A DNA stretch of 64,000 bases, taken from Longimicrobiales bacterium. GTDB lineage: Bacteria; Gemmatimonadota; Gemmatimonadetes; Longimicrobiales; Gaopeijiaceae. A program made the translations under genes and the position numbers. The notes below the pieces were generated by a model, which was given only the letters and a program-made list of their open reading frames with translations, was not told the origin of the DNA and searched no databases. This document shows positions 55,338 through 64,000 of this stretch, in pieces. The stretch spans positions 3,640,001 to 3,704,000 of the forward strand of contig OX639991.1 in assembly GCA_951828585.1 (NCBI GenBank), read 5' to 3'. Every line of letters starts with the position of its first letter. Position 1 is the first letter of the stretch.

Positions 55338-55823
55338 TCAGCGCAGGCGCACAACCACGACGCGGACCGCGCCTCTCCGATCGGTCGTCGAGACCTCCAC
55401 TTCGATTCCCGAACCGGTTCCACCCGACTCGAATTCGTGGAACCGAATGCCGCCCGGCGCCAGCGTGCCGCTGTAGGTGGCATCGTGGAATCCGACCGGC
55501 TCGGTGCCGGTGTGGACCCAGGGATAGAGCCCCTCGGGCTGGAGTTCGGGGCGGAGCAGTTCGAAGGTCGCCGATCGGAAGTCGTAGGTCGTGAAGCCGG
55601 GCTCGGGCTCGGGCGCTTCCGTCCCGTTGAGCATCATCGCCGCGGCGTATTGGGCCACGAGTTCGGACATGTCCTTGCCGGTGACCACGACGATACCGTT
55701 GGTGCCAGGCAGGGTACTGCTGTCGTTGAGGGCGGTAAAGAAGGAGCCGTCGCCCCGCGCGGCGGCGTTCCCGTAGGCGTCCCCCAGGAAGCGGTGAAAG
55801 TGCCACGAGGTGCCGTAGTACGT
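55338..55823 (-). pseudogene. C-terminal part of M30-like peptidase gene, separated by IS3
   Basis: On the minus strand this frame begins directly at the IS3 edge with YYGTSWHFHRFLGDAYGN and runs 161 codons to a normal stop at 55338. Removing the element and one CGT copy joins it in frame to the upstream half at 57313. It includes a beta-rich C-terminal domain. On its own it has no start signal near the junction, though an internal GTG (55686-55688) could start a 116-residue fragment. Confidence 0.85.
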
Positions 55824-56121
55824 TGAAGTGGTCCTACTTCGTTGGACAGTCCGAGGGCAAAGCTAAGGTGGACTCCGACTGGTTCTGAGAGCCCTCGGGA
55901 GCTTTCGCTTGGTTCTGTCTTGAAAGGGATGTTAGACGCTGAAGTCCTCTCCGGCAAGGAGAAGGACGGATGCCGGGATGAGCCCCGCTCGCCGGGAGGG
56001 GGACCCGACCGGCGAGCGGGGCTTGGACACCTGTGGCGCGCGGCGCGCAGGATGGGTGTATCACCCGCTCCCCGCGACTGTCTCGCGAGGGTGTCCGCCA
56101 GCCCCCGTGGTGATCCGCAGT

Positions 56122-56937
56122 TCACATCACCCTCGTGCCGTTGCGGTAGGTCTCGCCTGGCGTGCGCCCGGCCAGCGCCGAGTGCGGGCGTACCTCGTTG
56201 TAGAAGTCGATCCACGTCCCGATGAGCCGACCGGCTTCCGTGCCGTCGCGAAGCTCGTGCAGGTACACCGCCTCGTACTTCAGCGACCGCCACAGTCGTT
56301 CGATGAAGATGTTGTCGAGGAAACGGCCCCGGCCGTCCATCGAGAACGCCACGCCCGCACCCAGCACCCGGTCGGCGAACGCCTCGCTGGTGAACTGCGA
56401 GCCCTGGTCCGTATTCAGGATCTCCGGAGTCGTATGGATGAGCGCGTCGTCCAGAGCCCCGATGCAGAACGAGGCGTCCATCGTGTTGGACAACCGCCAG
56501 GAGAGGACGTGCCGGGTGGCCCAGTCCATCACGGCCACAAGGTAGAAAAACCCTTGCGTCACAGGGATATAGGTGATGTCGGCGCACCACACGTGGTCCG
56601 CACGGAAGATCTCGAGGCCGCGCAGCAGGTAGGGAAAGATCCGGTGCTCCGGGTTCGCCACGCTCGTGCGCGGCCGCCGGTAGGTCGCCTCCATCCCCAT
56701 GAGCCGCATGAGCCGCCGGATCCGGTGCCGGCCAGCCGTGACACCCTCGCGGCGGAGATGCCGCATCATCTGCCGGCTCCCGTAGAACGGATAGTCCATG
56801 TGGAGCTCGTCCATCCGTCGCATCAGGGCCAGGTTCTGCGCGCTCTCCCCCTTCGGCCGGTAGTAGAGCGACGACCGGCTCACGCCCAGCAGCACGCTCT
56901 GCCTCGACAGGCTCAGCGGTCCATCCGGCTCGATCAT
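56122..56937 (-). CDS. IS3 transposase OrfB (rve integrase domain)
   Basis: A 271-residue catalytic subunit with an N-terminal HTH_21 region (GVSRSSLYYRP; YPFYGSRQMMRHLRREG) and an RNase H-like integrase core. The DDE residues lie in VWCADITYIP, ILNTDQGSQFTS and FIERLWRSLKYE. It is normally made as an OrfAB fusion by -1 frameshifting; the reading frame is continuous upstream of ATG 56937 to the slippery run at 56979-56985. Confidence 0.94.
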   Translation of the reverse strand: MIEPDGPLSLSRQSVLLGVSRSSLYYRPKGESAQNLALMRRMDELHMDYPFYGSRQMMRHLRREGVTAGRHRIRRLMRLMGMEATYRRPRTSVANPEHRIFPYLLRGLEIFRADHVWCADITYIPVTQGFFYLVAVMDWATRHVLSWRLSNTMDASFCIGALDDALIHTTPEILNTDQGSQFTSEAFADRVLGAGVAFSMDGRGRFLDNIFIERLWRSLKYEAVYLHELRDGTEAGRLIGTWIDFYNEVRPHSALAGRTPGETYRNGTRVM

Positions 56938-56957
56938 CCCGAAGCGCTCCGTCCGGC

Positions 56958-57245
56958 TCAGCGCTTCAACCCGCGCCGAAAAAAATCCCGCTCGACGGTG
57001 AGCTCTCCGATCTTCGCGTGCAGGTCGTGGACCTTCGCCTCATGCTCCTTGGCGAGCTTCCGGCTCCCGCCCTTGGCAAACACCTCCGGCACGGCGTCGA
57101 GCAGCTGCCGCTTCCAGGCGCTCACCTGGTTCGGATGAAGTTCATGCCGCGCGGCGATCGCCTGCACGCTGTCGCGCTCCTGAAGCGCTTCCAGCGCCAC
57201 CCGGCCCTTGAACTCCGCTGTGAATCGTCGTCTCTTCCTGGCCAT
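56958..57245 (-). CDS. IS3 transposase OrfA (HTH_Tnp_1)
   Basis: A 95-residue DNA-binding protein: RRRFTAEFKGRVALEAL and HPNQVSAWKRQLLDAVPEVF are the classic OrfA helix-turn-helix, followed by a leucine-zipper-like helix. The ATG at 57245 follows GGAGG. Near its end GAT TTT TTT C (T7 at 56979-56985 on the opposite strand) allows a -1 slip that enters OrfB in frame with SARVEALSRTERF. Without slippage it ends RRGLKR. Confidence 0.93.
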   Translation of the reverse strand: MARKRRRFTAEFKGRVALEALQERDSVQAIAARHELHPNQVSAWKRQLLDAVPEVFAKGGSRKLAKEHEAKVHDLHAKIGELTVERDFFRRGLKR

Positions 57246-57312
57246 CTCGGTGCCTCCTGTTCAATCCTGGAATCCACCTTAACGACCTGTCCAAAAAACC
57301 GGGACCACCTCA

Positions 57313-59349
57313 CGTGTGCTGTTCGGTGGGGTTCACACTGATGGAGTTCAAGACGCCCGAGTACGAATGGGTCGTCCTCGCCAGCCTCAGCAGCACCCCG
57401 TAGTTCTCGGGGGTGATGATCGTACCTTCGCGGGGCGGATACGCGTCCCGGTCCAGCCGGGCGCCCCGGGCCACGCCGCCGACCGCCTCCATTGCCAACC
57501 GCGACGACATCTCGGCGGCGATCTCGGCCGTCCCTTCTTCGATCCAGCTCGGGTGATACGCTCCCAGACGAGTCCGGATGTACAGGGACCCCAGGTGCTT
57601 GACCTCATGGACCATCGTGGGCAACGCCTGGTAGTGACCACTGTCCGGGGCGTTCTCCAGCAGGTCGAACAGTATCTCGTTGTAGTAGACCAGCTCCATC
57701 TCGTTGGACCAGGAACACTCCTCGGTCGAGAGAAAATCGCCCGCCCAGACAAATGCGGCGACCCACTCCGGGACGACCGGAGACACGAATACGTTCACCC
57801 GCCCGTCGCCGTTGATATCGGGGACGGCGCCGAAGTACTCGTCGATCGTCTCAGCCCCGTAATCCTCGTAGTAGTCCAGCACCTGCCGCGCATCGGCCGC
57901 GCGGATGGGGTCGAGGCCCTGCTGGACCGAGTCCTGGTAGATTGCCAGGTGGTCGTTGTAGGCCACGAGGTAGGCGGGCTTGCGGGCCGGCGGCGGGTCC
58001 TCGCACGACTCTCGATAGTCCAGGTAGGGGCGAAAGACCCTCCGGTCCGGGGGAGGATCCTGGCGCATCGGTATGGTCGGGGGACTCCGGCTCACCTCGG
58101 ATCGCCTGTCCGGCAGCACCGCCCCGGTGCCCAGCTCCCGGATGAGGCGTTCGGCGTCGGCGAGGAGTCGCGCGTGCATCCTGGACGACTCGTCCGCGAT
58201 CCGCAGGCCCGCCGACAGGGCGGGGGAGAGCCGGGGCGCGGGACGGGACGGACGCGCGTTCGCCGACAACAGCTCTCGCGAAGTTCCCGAATCCGCCCGC
58301 TCGACCTTGACCACGACCGAAACCCGGGCGGCGTCCTCGACTACGTCCGTGCGAACGACCGCAATCCGGTACCGGTCGCCCTCCTCGCCAGCGGGCAGGA
58401 AGGGCGGACACGGAGAGATACCGACCGGGTGGTCCACAATGACGTCTCCTGGGACGATCCGAAGTGGAGCTTCGCACACCCGAATCTCCATTTCGCGCGA
58501 GGCCTCGTTGCCCGTCGCGTCGCGCACATGCACCCTGAAGGTCGTCTCGTCGATCCCGGTTGGCGTGCCGGCAATCACCCCGGCGGAATCCAGGACCAGG
58601 CCGGCGGGCAACGATCCGGACTCGATCGACCAGAACAGGGGACGGCTGCCTCCTCTGGCCTCGATGGTCACGCGATAGGGGACGGTCAACCGGCCGCGCG
58701 ACAACAGGGCGGATGGGATGGACAGCGGTGCATGGGTCGCCGTCGCCGTAAAGTCGATTGCGTAGGAGTCCACATGCGCGCGCAGTGTCTGCGTACCGGT
58801 GGGCAATCCGAGAATCCAGGAGGTGGACGCTTCGCCATCGCTGTCCGTGGTGGTCTTTGACGGCAGGGCGGCGCCGTTGTCGGAAGGCTCGAACTCCACT
58901 TCGGCGTCGGCGACCGACGTCCCGTTCCGACCATGCACGAAAATCGTTGGCCTGTCCGCCAGCGCGCGGAGCGCGGGCCCCGTCTGGCCGTCGCCCGATA
59001 CGATCTTCACCCCGGCGACCCTGAGCTCGACGATCAGCGTCGCATGGCCGGTCACGGACTCGTAGTCGGCCCCGATGTCCGTCTGTCCCGGTCCGACGAT
59101 GGTCGCGAGTCCGGAGGCCGAGATCGTGGCCACGCCTCTTCCGCGGACCCACCATTCAACCTCGGCGCCGGAAATCGGATCTCCCCGATTGTCGAGGACC
59201 CGGGCGGTGAACTGCACCGTTGCGCCAACCGCGTCCGCTCTGCCGATCCCGGGGCCGATCTCGATCGTCGCGGGGACCGGCGGCGGCTCGCAGGCAGCCA
59301 GACCCACGACCGTCAGCAGCAGGAAACCGGAACTTTCAACGCGATCCAT
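57313..59349 (-). pseudogene. N-terminal part of an M30-like metallopeptidase lipoprotein, interrupted by IS3
   Basis: The first 679 codons of a lipoprotein (VGLAAC lipobox near residue 19). Ig-like and cadherin-like domains fill about residues 20-300. A hyicolysin (M30)-like peptidase domain follows with EYFGAVPDINGDGRVNVFVS and MVHEVKHLGSL, then WIEEGTAEIAAE, giving HExxH and the distal Glu. IS3 inserts after the codon for Thr in NPTEQHT; the original gene continues in frame at 55823, for about 840 residues in all. The ATG 59349 start could be GTG 59355, which sits better behind GGAGG. Confidence 0.85.
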
Positions 59350-59562
59350 GAGCACTATTCTGCCTCCCCGCGGGCCGGGTGCGCGAGAAAGAGACAGGCC
59401 CCGCGAATGGCCCAATAGTAGGGCGTCAGGCCGGCTCTCGCCAAATGCTCGACCCACACGGCTCGACCCGCACGGGCGTTGACCGGAGTTCCGGGCAGCG
59501 ATTAGTGTTCTCGGTCAACCCTTGCTATTCCAGACACCGCGCAGGATCGAGCCGGTCAACAC

Positions 59563-60261
59563 ATGCCAAGCTATCGTAAGCCGGGGACGCGTCCCCCGAA
59601 GCCGGAAAACCCAGTCGACCAGGAGGACGCCTTCGTAGCGGCCACCCTCGAGGCAACCAACTGGGCCCAGAGAAACCGTCCGATCGTGACCCTGGGCGTG
59701 GTCGTGCTGGGCCTCGGGATCGCGGCCTTCATGTACTACGGGCGATACCGGGACACGTTGCATACCAACGCCGCTCTACAGCTCGAAGAACTGCAGATGC
59801 GCCTTGCTTCGGACGACCCCGTCGCCCTCCAGGCGGATCTCGAGCTCTACGTGGACCGCTTCTCCGGCACTCCCTTCGCCGACGAAGCCCGCGTCAGCCT
59901 GGCCCAGGTCGCCACCGACCTGGGCGACAGAGAAGGCGCCGCGGAAGTCCTGGAGCCGCTCGCCGGCGATGTGAGGGACCCTCTGGGTGCGCAGGCTGCG
60001 GCCATGCTTGCCGCCATAGCGGAGGACATGGGCGACTTCCAGGTGGCCGAAGGTCTCTACGAGCGATTGGCCGACGGAGCTCGCCTGGGTTTCCAGCGGC
60101 GCGATGCGCTCGCCAGCGCGGCGCGGCTGCGTCGCGCGCAGGGCGATCCCGCCGGAGCGTTGGCCCACTACGAGCGACTGCTCGCCGAGATGGACGAGAC
60201 GGACCCGGGGCGCGGGGTGGTGGAGATGCGCAGGGCCGAGGTCGCCGCGATGGTGCGGTAG
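59563..60261 (+). CDS. YfgM-like membrane-anchored TPR protein
   Basis: The 232 residues have a cytoplasmic N-terminus, one transmembrane helix at about 41-60 (IVTLGVVVLGLGIAAFMYYG) and a periplasmic TPR domain with repeat-like units EDMGDFQVAEGLYERLADGA and RRAQGDPAGALAHYERLLAE. The layout matches YfgM/TPR_21 proteins, ancillary to the Sec translocon or periplasmic chaperones. It is transcribed divergently from the interrupted peptidase gene with a 210-base gap between. Confidence 0.8.
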   Translation: MPSYRKPGTRPPKPENPVDQEDAFVAATLEATNWAQRNRPIVTLGVVVLGLGIAAFMYYGRYRDTLHTNAALQLEELQMRLASDDPVALQADLELYVDRFSGTPFADEARVSLAQVATDLGDREGAAEVLEPLAGDVRDPLGAQAAAMLAAIAEDMGDFQVAEGLYERLADGARLGFQRRDALASAARLRRAQGDPAGALAHYERLLAEMDETDPGRGVVEMRRAEVAAMVR

Positions 60262-60392
60262 GGTTCGAGCGGCAGCGAATTTGTGGGAGGGGGGGACGAT
60301 CCTCCGCGATCCGTTTCCGGGTTCGGACTTATCCAGGGGACCCGCGAAAGGCCGGGCCTGGGGGATGTCGGAACCGGGGCACAAACAAAGAG

Positions 60393-60445
60393 TGTTCCAC
60401 GATTGTTCCACGACATTCTCCACGATGTTCCACGGACGTTCCACA
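60393..60445 (+). repeat. Five helically phased copies of a TGTTCCACG-like motif
   Basis: TTCCAC or CTCCAC begins at 60395, 60406, 60418, 60428 and 60439, spacings of 11, 12, 10 and 11 bases, about one helical turn each. Most copies extend to TGTTCCACG, which equals a half-site of the chromosomal parS palindrome bound by ParB. All copies are in the same orientation, so no full parS palindrome is formed. Confidence 0.6.
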
Positions 60446-60494
60446 GGGGTTTTGCGGCGTTCTTGAACCCTCCCGAGGGCTTCCCAAAATGTCG

Positions 60495-60510
60495 CATAAT
60501 ATATATTATG
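60495..60510. repeat. Perfect 16-bp AT palindrome
   Basis: CATAATATATATTATG is a perfect inverted repeat without spacer, in a GC-rich surrounding. It lies 50 bases from the half-site array. It could be an operator, a DNA-unwinding element or a terminator-like cruciform; nothing decides between these. Confidence 0.6.
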
Positions 60511-60667
60511 TAAAGCACACAAGAACGAATGCCCTGGCGAGCAACGTCGCGGGTCACTGTGAGGAGCCCGATCCCCCGTCCACGAAGGGTTGTGCAGGCT
60601 ACAATCCCCGGCGCAAGCCAGCGTACTTTCGCGAGCCGACGCCCGAGGCCGCCTGAGGTTGGGCCCT

Positions 60668-61868
60668 TCAGCGCTCCAGCGGCCAGACCTGTACGTGCTC
60701 CACGTCGAGTTCGTCCAGTGAACGCCCCAGTATGTAGTCCTCCCCGATCTCGTAAATCTCCAGCCCCTCCGGCGTCTCGACCAACCCCAGTACGCGTCCT
60801 TCCGGGTCGAAGACCGTCCAGAGCGAACCCGGCCACTCCTCGCCCGGGAGCTCGTATTCCTCGACCCAGAGGTGGTGCAGCCTGTCGACGATGATCGAGG
60901 TGAACGCAGGCATGGATTCCGCGACGGGGACGGATTGGTACTGCTTGCGCTGCTCCGCCATGAGATTGTCCGGGTGCTTTGAGACCCGTTCTTCGATATA
61001 GCCTGCGACCTCTTCCGCGGTCGGCGGACGAGACGCATGGTCCCGGCGCACGATCCGGGCCAGCGTCCCGTCTTCGGCGAACGCCTTGATCTCGTAGCGA
61101 TCGCTGAGGCTGTGAACGACCAGATTACCCCACGGCACCTGCGCTACGGTCGGGCCGAAGATCGCCTGATTCATCATCACCATCCGGCCGGATCCAGTGA
61201 TAACCTCGACCCGGTGGTGTTCAATGCCGGGGTGCTCCCCAAGCGAACTCAAAAGCCTGCCCTCCGCGTCCCGGAGTTCGACCACCACCCTGTCGAATAC
61301 CTCCGGGGCCTGCCCGGCCAGGATCGAGCCCGTGGCTGTCACCGCCGCGGGAAAGACATAGCCTCCAAACGGGCCGTCATGGATTGGCTCCAGAGTGAAA
61401 TTGCGCCCGAAGTTCCCTTCGGAGTCGAAGACCGAGATGCTGCTGCCCGGGCCCCGACCAGGCGACGATGGAGTCACGCGCCCAGCTGTCGACATGTGAG
61501 AGATCACCGAACTCCCCCGGCCCTTCGCCCCGCCCTCCCCAGCTCTCCAGCCAGGTCCCGGACGCATCGAACACCCTCAGTTCATCGTCTCCACCGTTCG
61601 CAACCAGAATCCGGCCGTCGTCGAGTTTCGTGGCATCCCTGGCTTGGTGGAGCATGTAGGGGTCCCCGCCTTCGCGTTCTCCGATCGAGACGGAGGGCTC
61701 GGGTCCGACCAGCCACATCCGTGATCCCTCGGGCGGCTTGGCGTTTTCGATGATCCGGATGCCCGCGCTGTCGCGGCTGACGGTATTGAGCCGGGTTTCG
61801 TCGCTCCCGCCGGGGTCGCACGCCAGCAGCGCGAAGAGGATCAAGATCGTCCTACGGCTGACCTGCAT
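60668..61868 (-). pseudogene. Six-bladed beta-propeller lipoprotein with a frameshift
   Basis: The start ATG 61868 gives a lipoprotein signal (ILILFALLAC) and propeller blades such as GGRGEGPGEFGDLSHVDSWA. The frame fails near 61457: the minus strand reads GGGCCCGGGCAGC where removing one G restores the chain ISVFDSEGNFGRNFTLEP, which then runs to a normal stop at 60668. Without the shift the product would be about 399 residues. The extra G in a G/C run could be a genuine mutation or a sequencing error. Confidence 0.75.
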
Positions 61869-61878
61869 TCGTTCCCCC

Positions 61879-61968
61879 ACTTCGTTGGACAATTCCTAAT
61901 CTAACCTAACTAAGGGCAAAGCCAAGGTGGACTCCGACTGGTTCTGAGAGCCCTCGGGAGCATTCGCC
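61879..61968 (-). mobile_element. Remnant of an IS3 left end
   Basis: The stretch ACTTCGTTGGAC and then AAGGTGGACTCCGACTGG through GAGAGCCCTCGGGAGC match the left end of the intact IS3 at 55836-55912, with about 14 extra bases rich in CTAA near 61893-61911. The terminal TGAAGTGG tip and the rest of the element are absent. It lies between two tandem propeller genes and supplies the stop region of the upstream one. Confidence 0.75.
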
Positions 61969-63153
61969 CGGCCGGACCAGCTCGTACACCACGATGAACG
62001 GCACGTCGAGGTCGTTGGTGCCCGTGGCCCAGATCCTGCTTCCGCCGATGGCCCTGAATTCCACACCCTCCGGAGCCGACACGCGAAACTCCGGTTCGCC
62101 ATCGGGACGGAGGACGACCCACTGCCCCTCGTAGATGTCGGGCGTGCTGGTTTCCCGGAGCCATACTCGCCCGGTACGCGTCACCAGCATGCCCTGGATG
62201 GGCGCATGGTGGTCGGGCAGCAGCAGCCCGTCTTCGACCGCGGCCCTGAGGTTCCCGGGCACCTGTTCACCCCTCTGACGAGAGGATTCCATCGGCCCCT
62301 CCGCCTTTCTCATTCCCTCGCTGATCAATTCCCTCTTCACGCCGGACGGAATCGGCCGCAGTTCAGCCCCGATGCTGTGTTCTCGCACGAGACGGCCATG
62401 CTCGTCAAAATGCCGGACAGTTACCGATTCCGGCCTGTCGGCCACCCAGTCCGCAATCACGACGCCGTTGCCCTCCGGATCGATGCGATGGATCGGCGGA
62501 GTGGTCGTTGCGCTGTAGTTGAACAGGCCGACCCCCGCGATCCGCATGTCCGTGATATCGAACTTGAAAGCCAGCGTGTCACGCGACTCATCCGAGCGGG
62601 TCCCGACGGTCATCGGCACGCGCACCCGTGCCTGGCCGTGGCTTCCGCCGGCAGGAATGTAGAAGCCGCGTCCCCCGGCGAGTGGGACAGATGTTCTCCA
62701 CAGGCTGGGCATGACGGGCGGAGGGCCGCGGTCGGTCTCGGTCTTGAGGTACGTGCCCGCGGAGTCGAAGTAGGAGTTGTGAAGCGCCGGCCAGTTCTGC
62801 AGCCAGAGCGTGTCACCCGCGAAACCCATGTCGCGGATGAAGACGAACTCGCCGGGTCCCTCGCCCTTGCCCCCGATCGTTCGGACGAAGCTGCCGTCGG
62901 CGGCCAGGACGGTGATGGACGCGACCTGGCCCGCGCGCACGTAGACTCTGCCCGCCGCATCCAGCATGAGGCTCGGAGCGCTTACGAAGGCGAGCCACTC
63001 GGGGACATCGACTCCGTCTCCGAGCCGGAGCACCTCGCACGCCTCCATGGTTTCGACCTCGGTGACCAGCTGCGAGGCCAGCTCGCCGCGGAAGAGCGCG
63101 GCGGCGGCGAGTACCGGCGTGGCGAGGTTGAGGAGCCGCTGTCTCGTGATCAT
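61906..63153 (-). CDS. Secreted six-bladed beta-propeller protein with IS-derived C-terminus
   Basis: The 415 residues start with a signal peptide (RLLNLATPVLAAAALF) and form a 6-bladed propeller with blades such as GGKGEGPGEFVFIRDMGFAG. ATG 63153 follows GGAA within AAAGGAACTCTCC. The last 20 or so residues, CSRGLSEPVGVHLGFALS, are encoded by the IS3-end remnant; the intact IS reads SSRGLSEPVGVHLSFALG in the same frame. The natural C-terminus was therefore replaced. It is tandem to, and a paralogue of, the gene downstream. Confidence 0.8.
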   Translation of the reverse strand: MITRQRLLNLATPVLAAAALFRGELASQLVTEVETMEACEVLRLGDGVDVPEWLAFVSAPSLMLDAAGRVYVRAGQVASITVLAADGSFVRTIGGKGEGPGEFVFIRDMGFAGDTLWLQNWPALHNSYFDSAGTYLKTETDRGPPPVMPSLWRTSVPLAGGRGFYIPAGGSHGQARVRVPMTVGTRSDESRDTLAFKFDITDMRIAGVGLFNYSATTTPPIHRIDPEGNGVVIADWVADRPESVTVRHFDEHGRLVREHSIGAELRPIPSGVKRELISEGMRKAEGPMESSRQRGEQVPGNLRAAVEDGLLLPDHHAPIQGMLVTRTGRVWLRETSTPDIYEGQWVVLRPDGEPEFRVSAPEGVEFRAIGGSRIWATGTNDLDVPFIVVYELVRPGECSRGLSEPVGVHLGFALS

Positions 63154-63215
63154 GGAGAGTTCCTTTCGGCTCAATCTGATCGGGAGCCGATAGCGTGACC
63201 TTGGGGAACCATCGA

Positions 63216-64000
63216 TCAATTCGCCTCGCCCTCGCTCCGAAACATCTCCCCGACCAGCCCCGCCAGCGCCGTACTCATCGGCGCACCCGACAGGTTTGCC
63301 GCGATCGCCACGATCAACCCCGTGTCGCGGTTGAGGGTGAGCACCGTCCGTCCCCCCACCGAGCCTCCCGTGTGCGACACGATCCTCTCACCGTGCTCAT
63401 TCGTGGCGGAGCGCCAGCCAATGCCGTAACCCGTTTCCGTTCCGTCCCGAAGGCGCTGCGAGGCAAACAGCATCTCGAGCGTTTCGGCCTGCAGGAACCC
63501 CGGCTCCAGGTGGGCGTTGGCGAAAACCAGCATGTCTTCGGGCGTGGAGAGGAATCCGCCGCCCGCCCACTTGTAGCTGTTGTCCACGTAGGGGGCGTTG
63601 GACACCTGTCCGGTTGAATCCGCCACGTAGAAGCGGGTCCTGTCCGGGATGATCGGCCCGTTCCAGTCGGCCACCGTCCGGTCCATCCCCAGAGGGTCGA
63701 AGACGACCCGGTCCATGTAATCCAGGAAGTCTTCCCCGCTGGCCCCCTCCACCACCGCGCTGATCAGGTTCCAACCGTAGGACGAGTACGCGAATTCGGT
63801 CCCCGGCTCGTTGATGAGCGAGTCGTCGTCGAAGATCGCAAGTCCCGACTGCACGGTGGGATAGCGTGTTCGGGAGAAGTTCTCCAGGCCCCGGTAGTGG
63901 CGGATTCCACCCAGGTGCCCCGCGACCTGCCGGGTGGTTACCGGCCAGCGCTTCTCCGGAAAGGACGAGACGTAATCCTGGACCGGCGCGTCCAGATCCA
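63216..64000 (-). CDS. Serine beta-lactamase-family hydrolase (5' end outside window)
   Basis: The C-terminal 260 residues of a class C/penicillin-binding-protein-like serine hydrolase (PF00144). The frame stays open to base 64000. The Tyr motif region reads FAYSSYGWNLISAV, followed by DYMDRVVFDPLGMDRT, GGGFLSTPEDMLVFANAHL and, near the end, VSHTGGSVGG in place of the KTG box. The SxxK nucleophile lies beyond the window. The substrate is unknown; many members are esterases or D-peptidases. Confidence 0.88.
   Translation of the reverse strand, partial: DLDAPVQDYVSSFPEKRWPVTTRQVAGHLGGIRHYRGLENFSRTRYPTVQSGLAIFDDDSLINEPGTEFAYSSYGWNLISAVVEGASGEDFLDYMDRVVFDPLGMDRTVADWNGPIIPDRTRFYVADSTGQVSNAPYVDNSYKWAGGGFLSTPEDMLVFANAHLEPGFLQAETLEMLFASQRLRDGTETGYGIGWRSATNEHGERIVSHTGGSVGGRTVLTLNRDTGLIVAIAANLSGAPMSTALAGLVGEMFRSEGEAN

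Larger units (their letters stand above)
55824..57312 (-). mobile_element. IS3-family insertion sequence
   Basis: A 1489-bp element with imperfect inverted repeats: the left end is TGAAGTGGTCC, then TTGGACAG, and the right end read inward is TGAGGTGGTCC, then TTGGACAG. It is flanked by a 3-bp target duplication, CGT at 55821-55823 and 57313-57315. It carries OrfA and OrfB on the minus strand, both intact. It interrupts a peptidase gene, also on the minus strand. Confidence 0.92.
60262..60667. other. Convergent intergenic region with phased repeats
   Basis: About 400 bases between the 3' ends of two convergent genes. No coding frame was supported. It contains the five-copy TTCCAC array (60395-60444) and a 16-bp palindrome (60495-60510), both described separately. 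Confidence 0.6.

Noticed and set aside
60393-60445. A complete parS site or replication origin
   Set aside because: Only same-direction half-sites are present, with no TGTTCCACGTGGAACA palindrome and no dnaA, parA or parB nearby, so the region is reported as half-sites only.
60283-60513. A 76-codon frame covering the half-site array
   Set aside because: The repeats recur at 10, 11 and 12 bases, not multiples of three, so they are not protein repeats; no start signal was seen.

Overview
The window is about 64 kb of high-GC bacterial DNA from a diderm organism, as shown by BamA, Skp, four lpx genes, a Lol-type exporter and several lipoproteins. The fused lpxC-fabZ gene, McsA-McsB-ClpC beside outer-membrane genes, bacillithiol synthesis (bshC), sulfocyanin-like copper protein and many six-bladed propeller lipoproteins together suggest Gemmatimonadota. 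No rRNA is present to confirm this, so the phylum is inference. Plant-type leucine-rich repeats, an ankyrin fragment and bacterial Ig domains would fit a host-associated lifestyle, also inference.

Positions 1-34.5 kb are a dense, almost entirely plus-strand core. Genes overlap by ATGA or GTGA junctions in long translationally coupled runs: prfB-lysS-lolCE-lolD-mcsA-mcsB-clpC-bamA; then skp-lpxD-lpxC/fabZ-lpxA-oxidoreductase-small membrane ORF-lpxB-lpxK-rlmH-methyltransferase-bshC-small membrane ORF-murJ-uvrC. After these come a TPR lipoprotein, tRNA-Gly(CCC), a DUF512 radical SAM protein, der, plsY, gpsA, a MerR regulator, surE and a DUF368 lipid-carrier transporter. The theme is envelope construction (lipid A, outer-membrane proteins, lipoproteins, lipid II and phospholipid) together with protein quality control and translation.

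Positions 34.5-38.9 kb are a minus-strand three-gene operon: a TPR lipoprotein with a C-terminal TlpA thioredoxin domain, a sulfocyanin-like blue copper protein and a membrane-anchored propeller protein.

Positions 39-64 kb are accessory and heavily damaged. They hold a DUF433/DUF5615 module with an apparent ACG start and a truncated partner, an ankyrin fragment, a PemK/MazF-type module, a frameshifted relaxase remnant, a tyrosine recombinase whose catalytic Tyr appears to be Asp, and a 3' fragment of tRNA-Ile. Next come a 2116-residue Ig/LRR/metzincin lipoprotein with an exact internal tandem duplication, an IS630 copy abutting a second broken recombinase, and tRNA-Arg(CCT). Beyond that are an LVIVD-repeat protein, a PLP lyase, a cation transporter with an internal deletion, and an M30-like peptidase gene split by an intact IS3 element (CGT target duplication). 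The end of the window has a YfgM-like protein, an intergenic array of five parS-like half-sites plus a 16-bp palindrome, two tandem propeller lipoproteins (one frameshifted, one with a tail encoded by an IS3-end remnant), and a serine beta-lactamase-family gene that runs off the edge.
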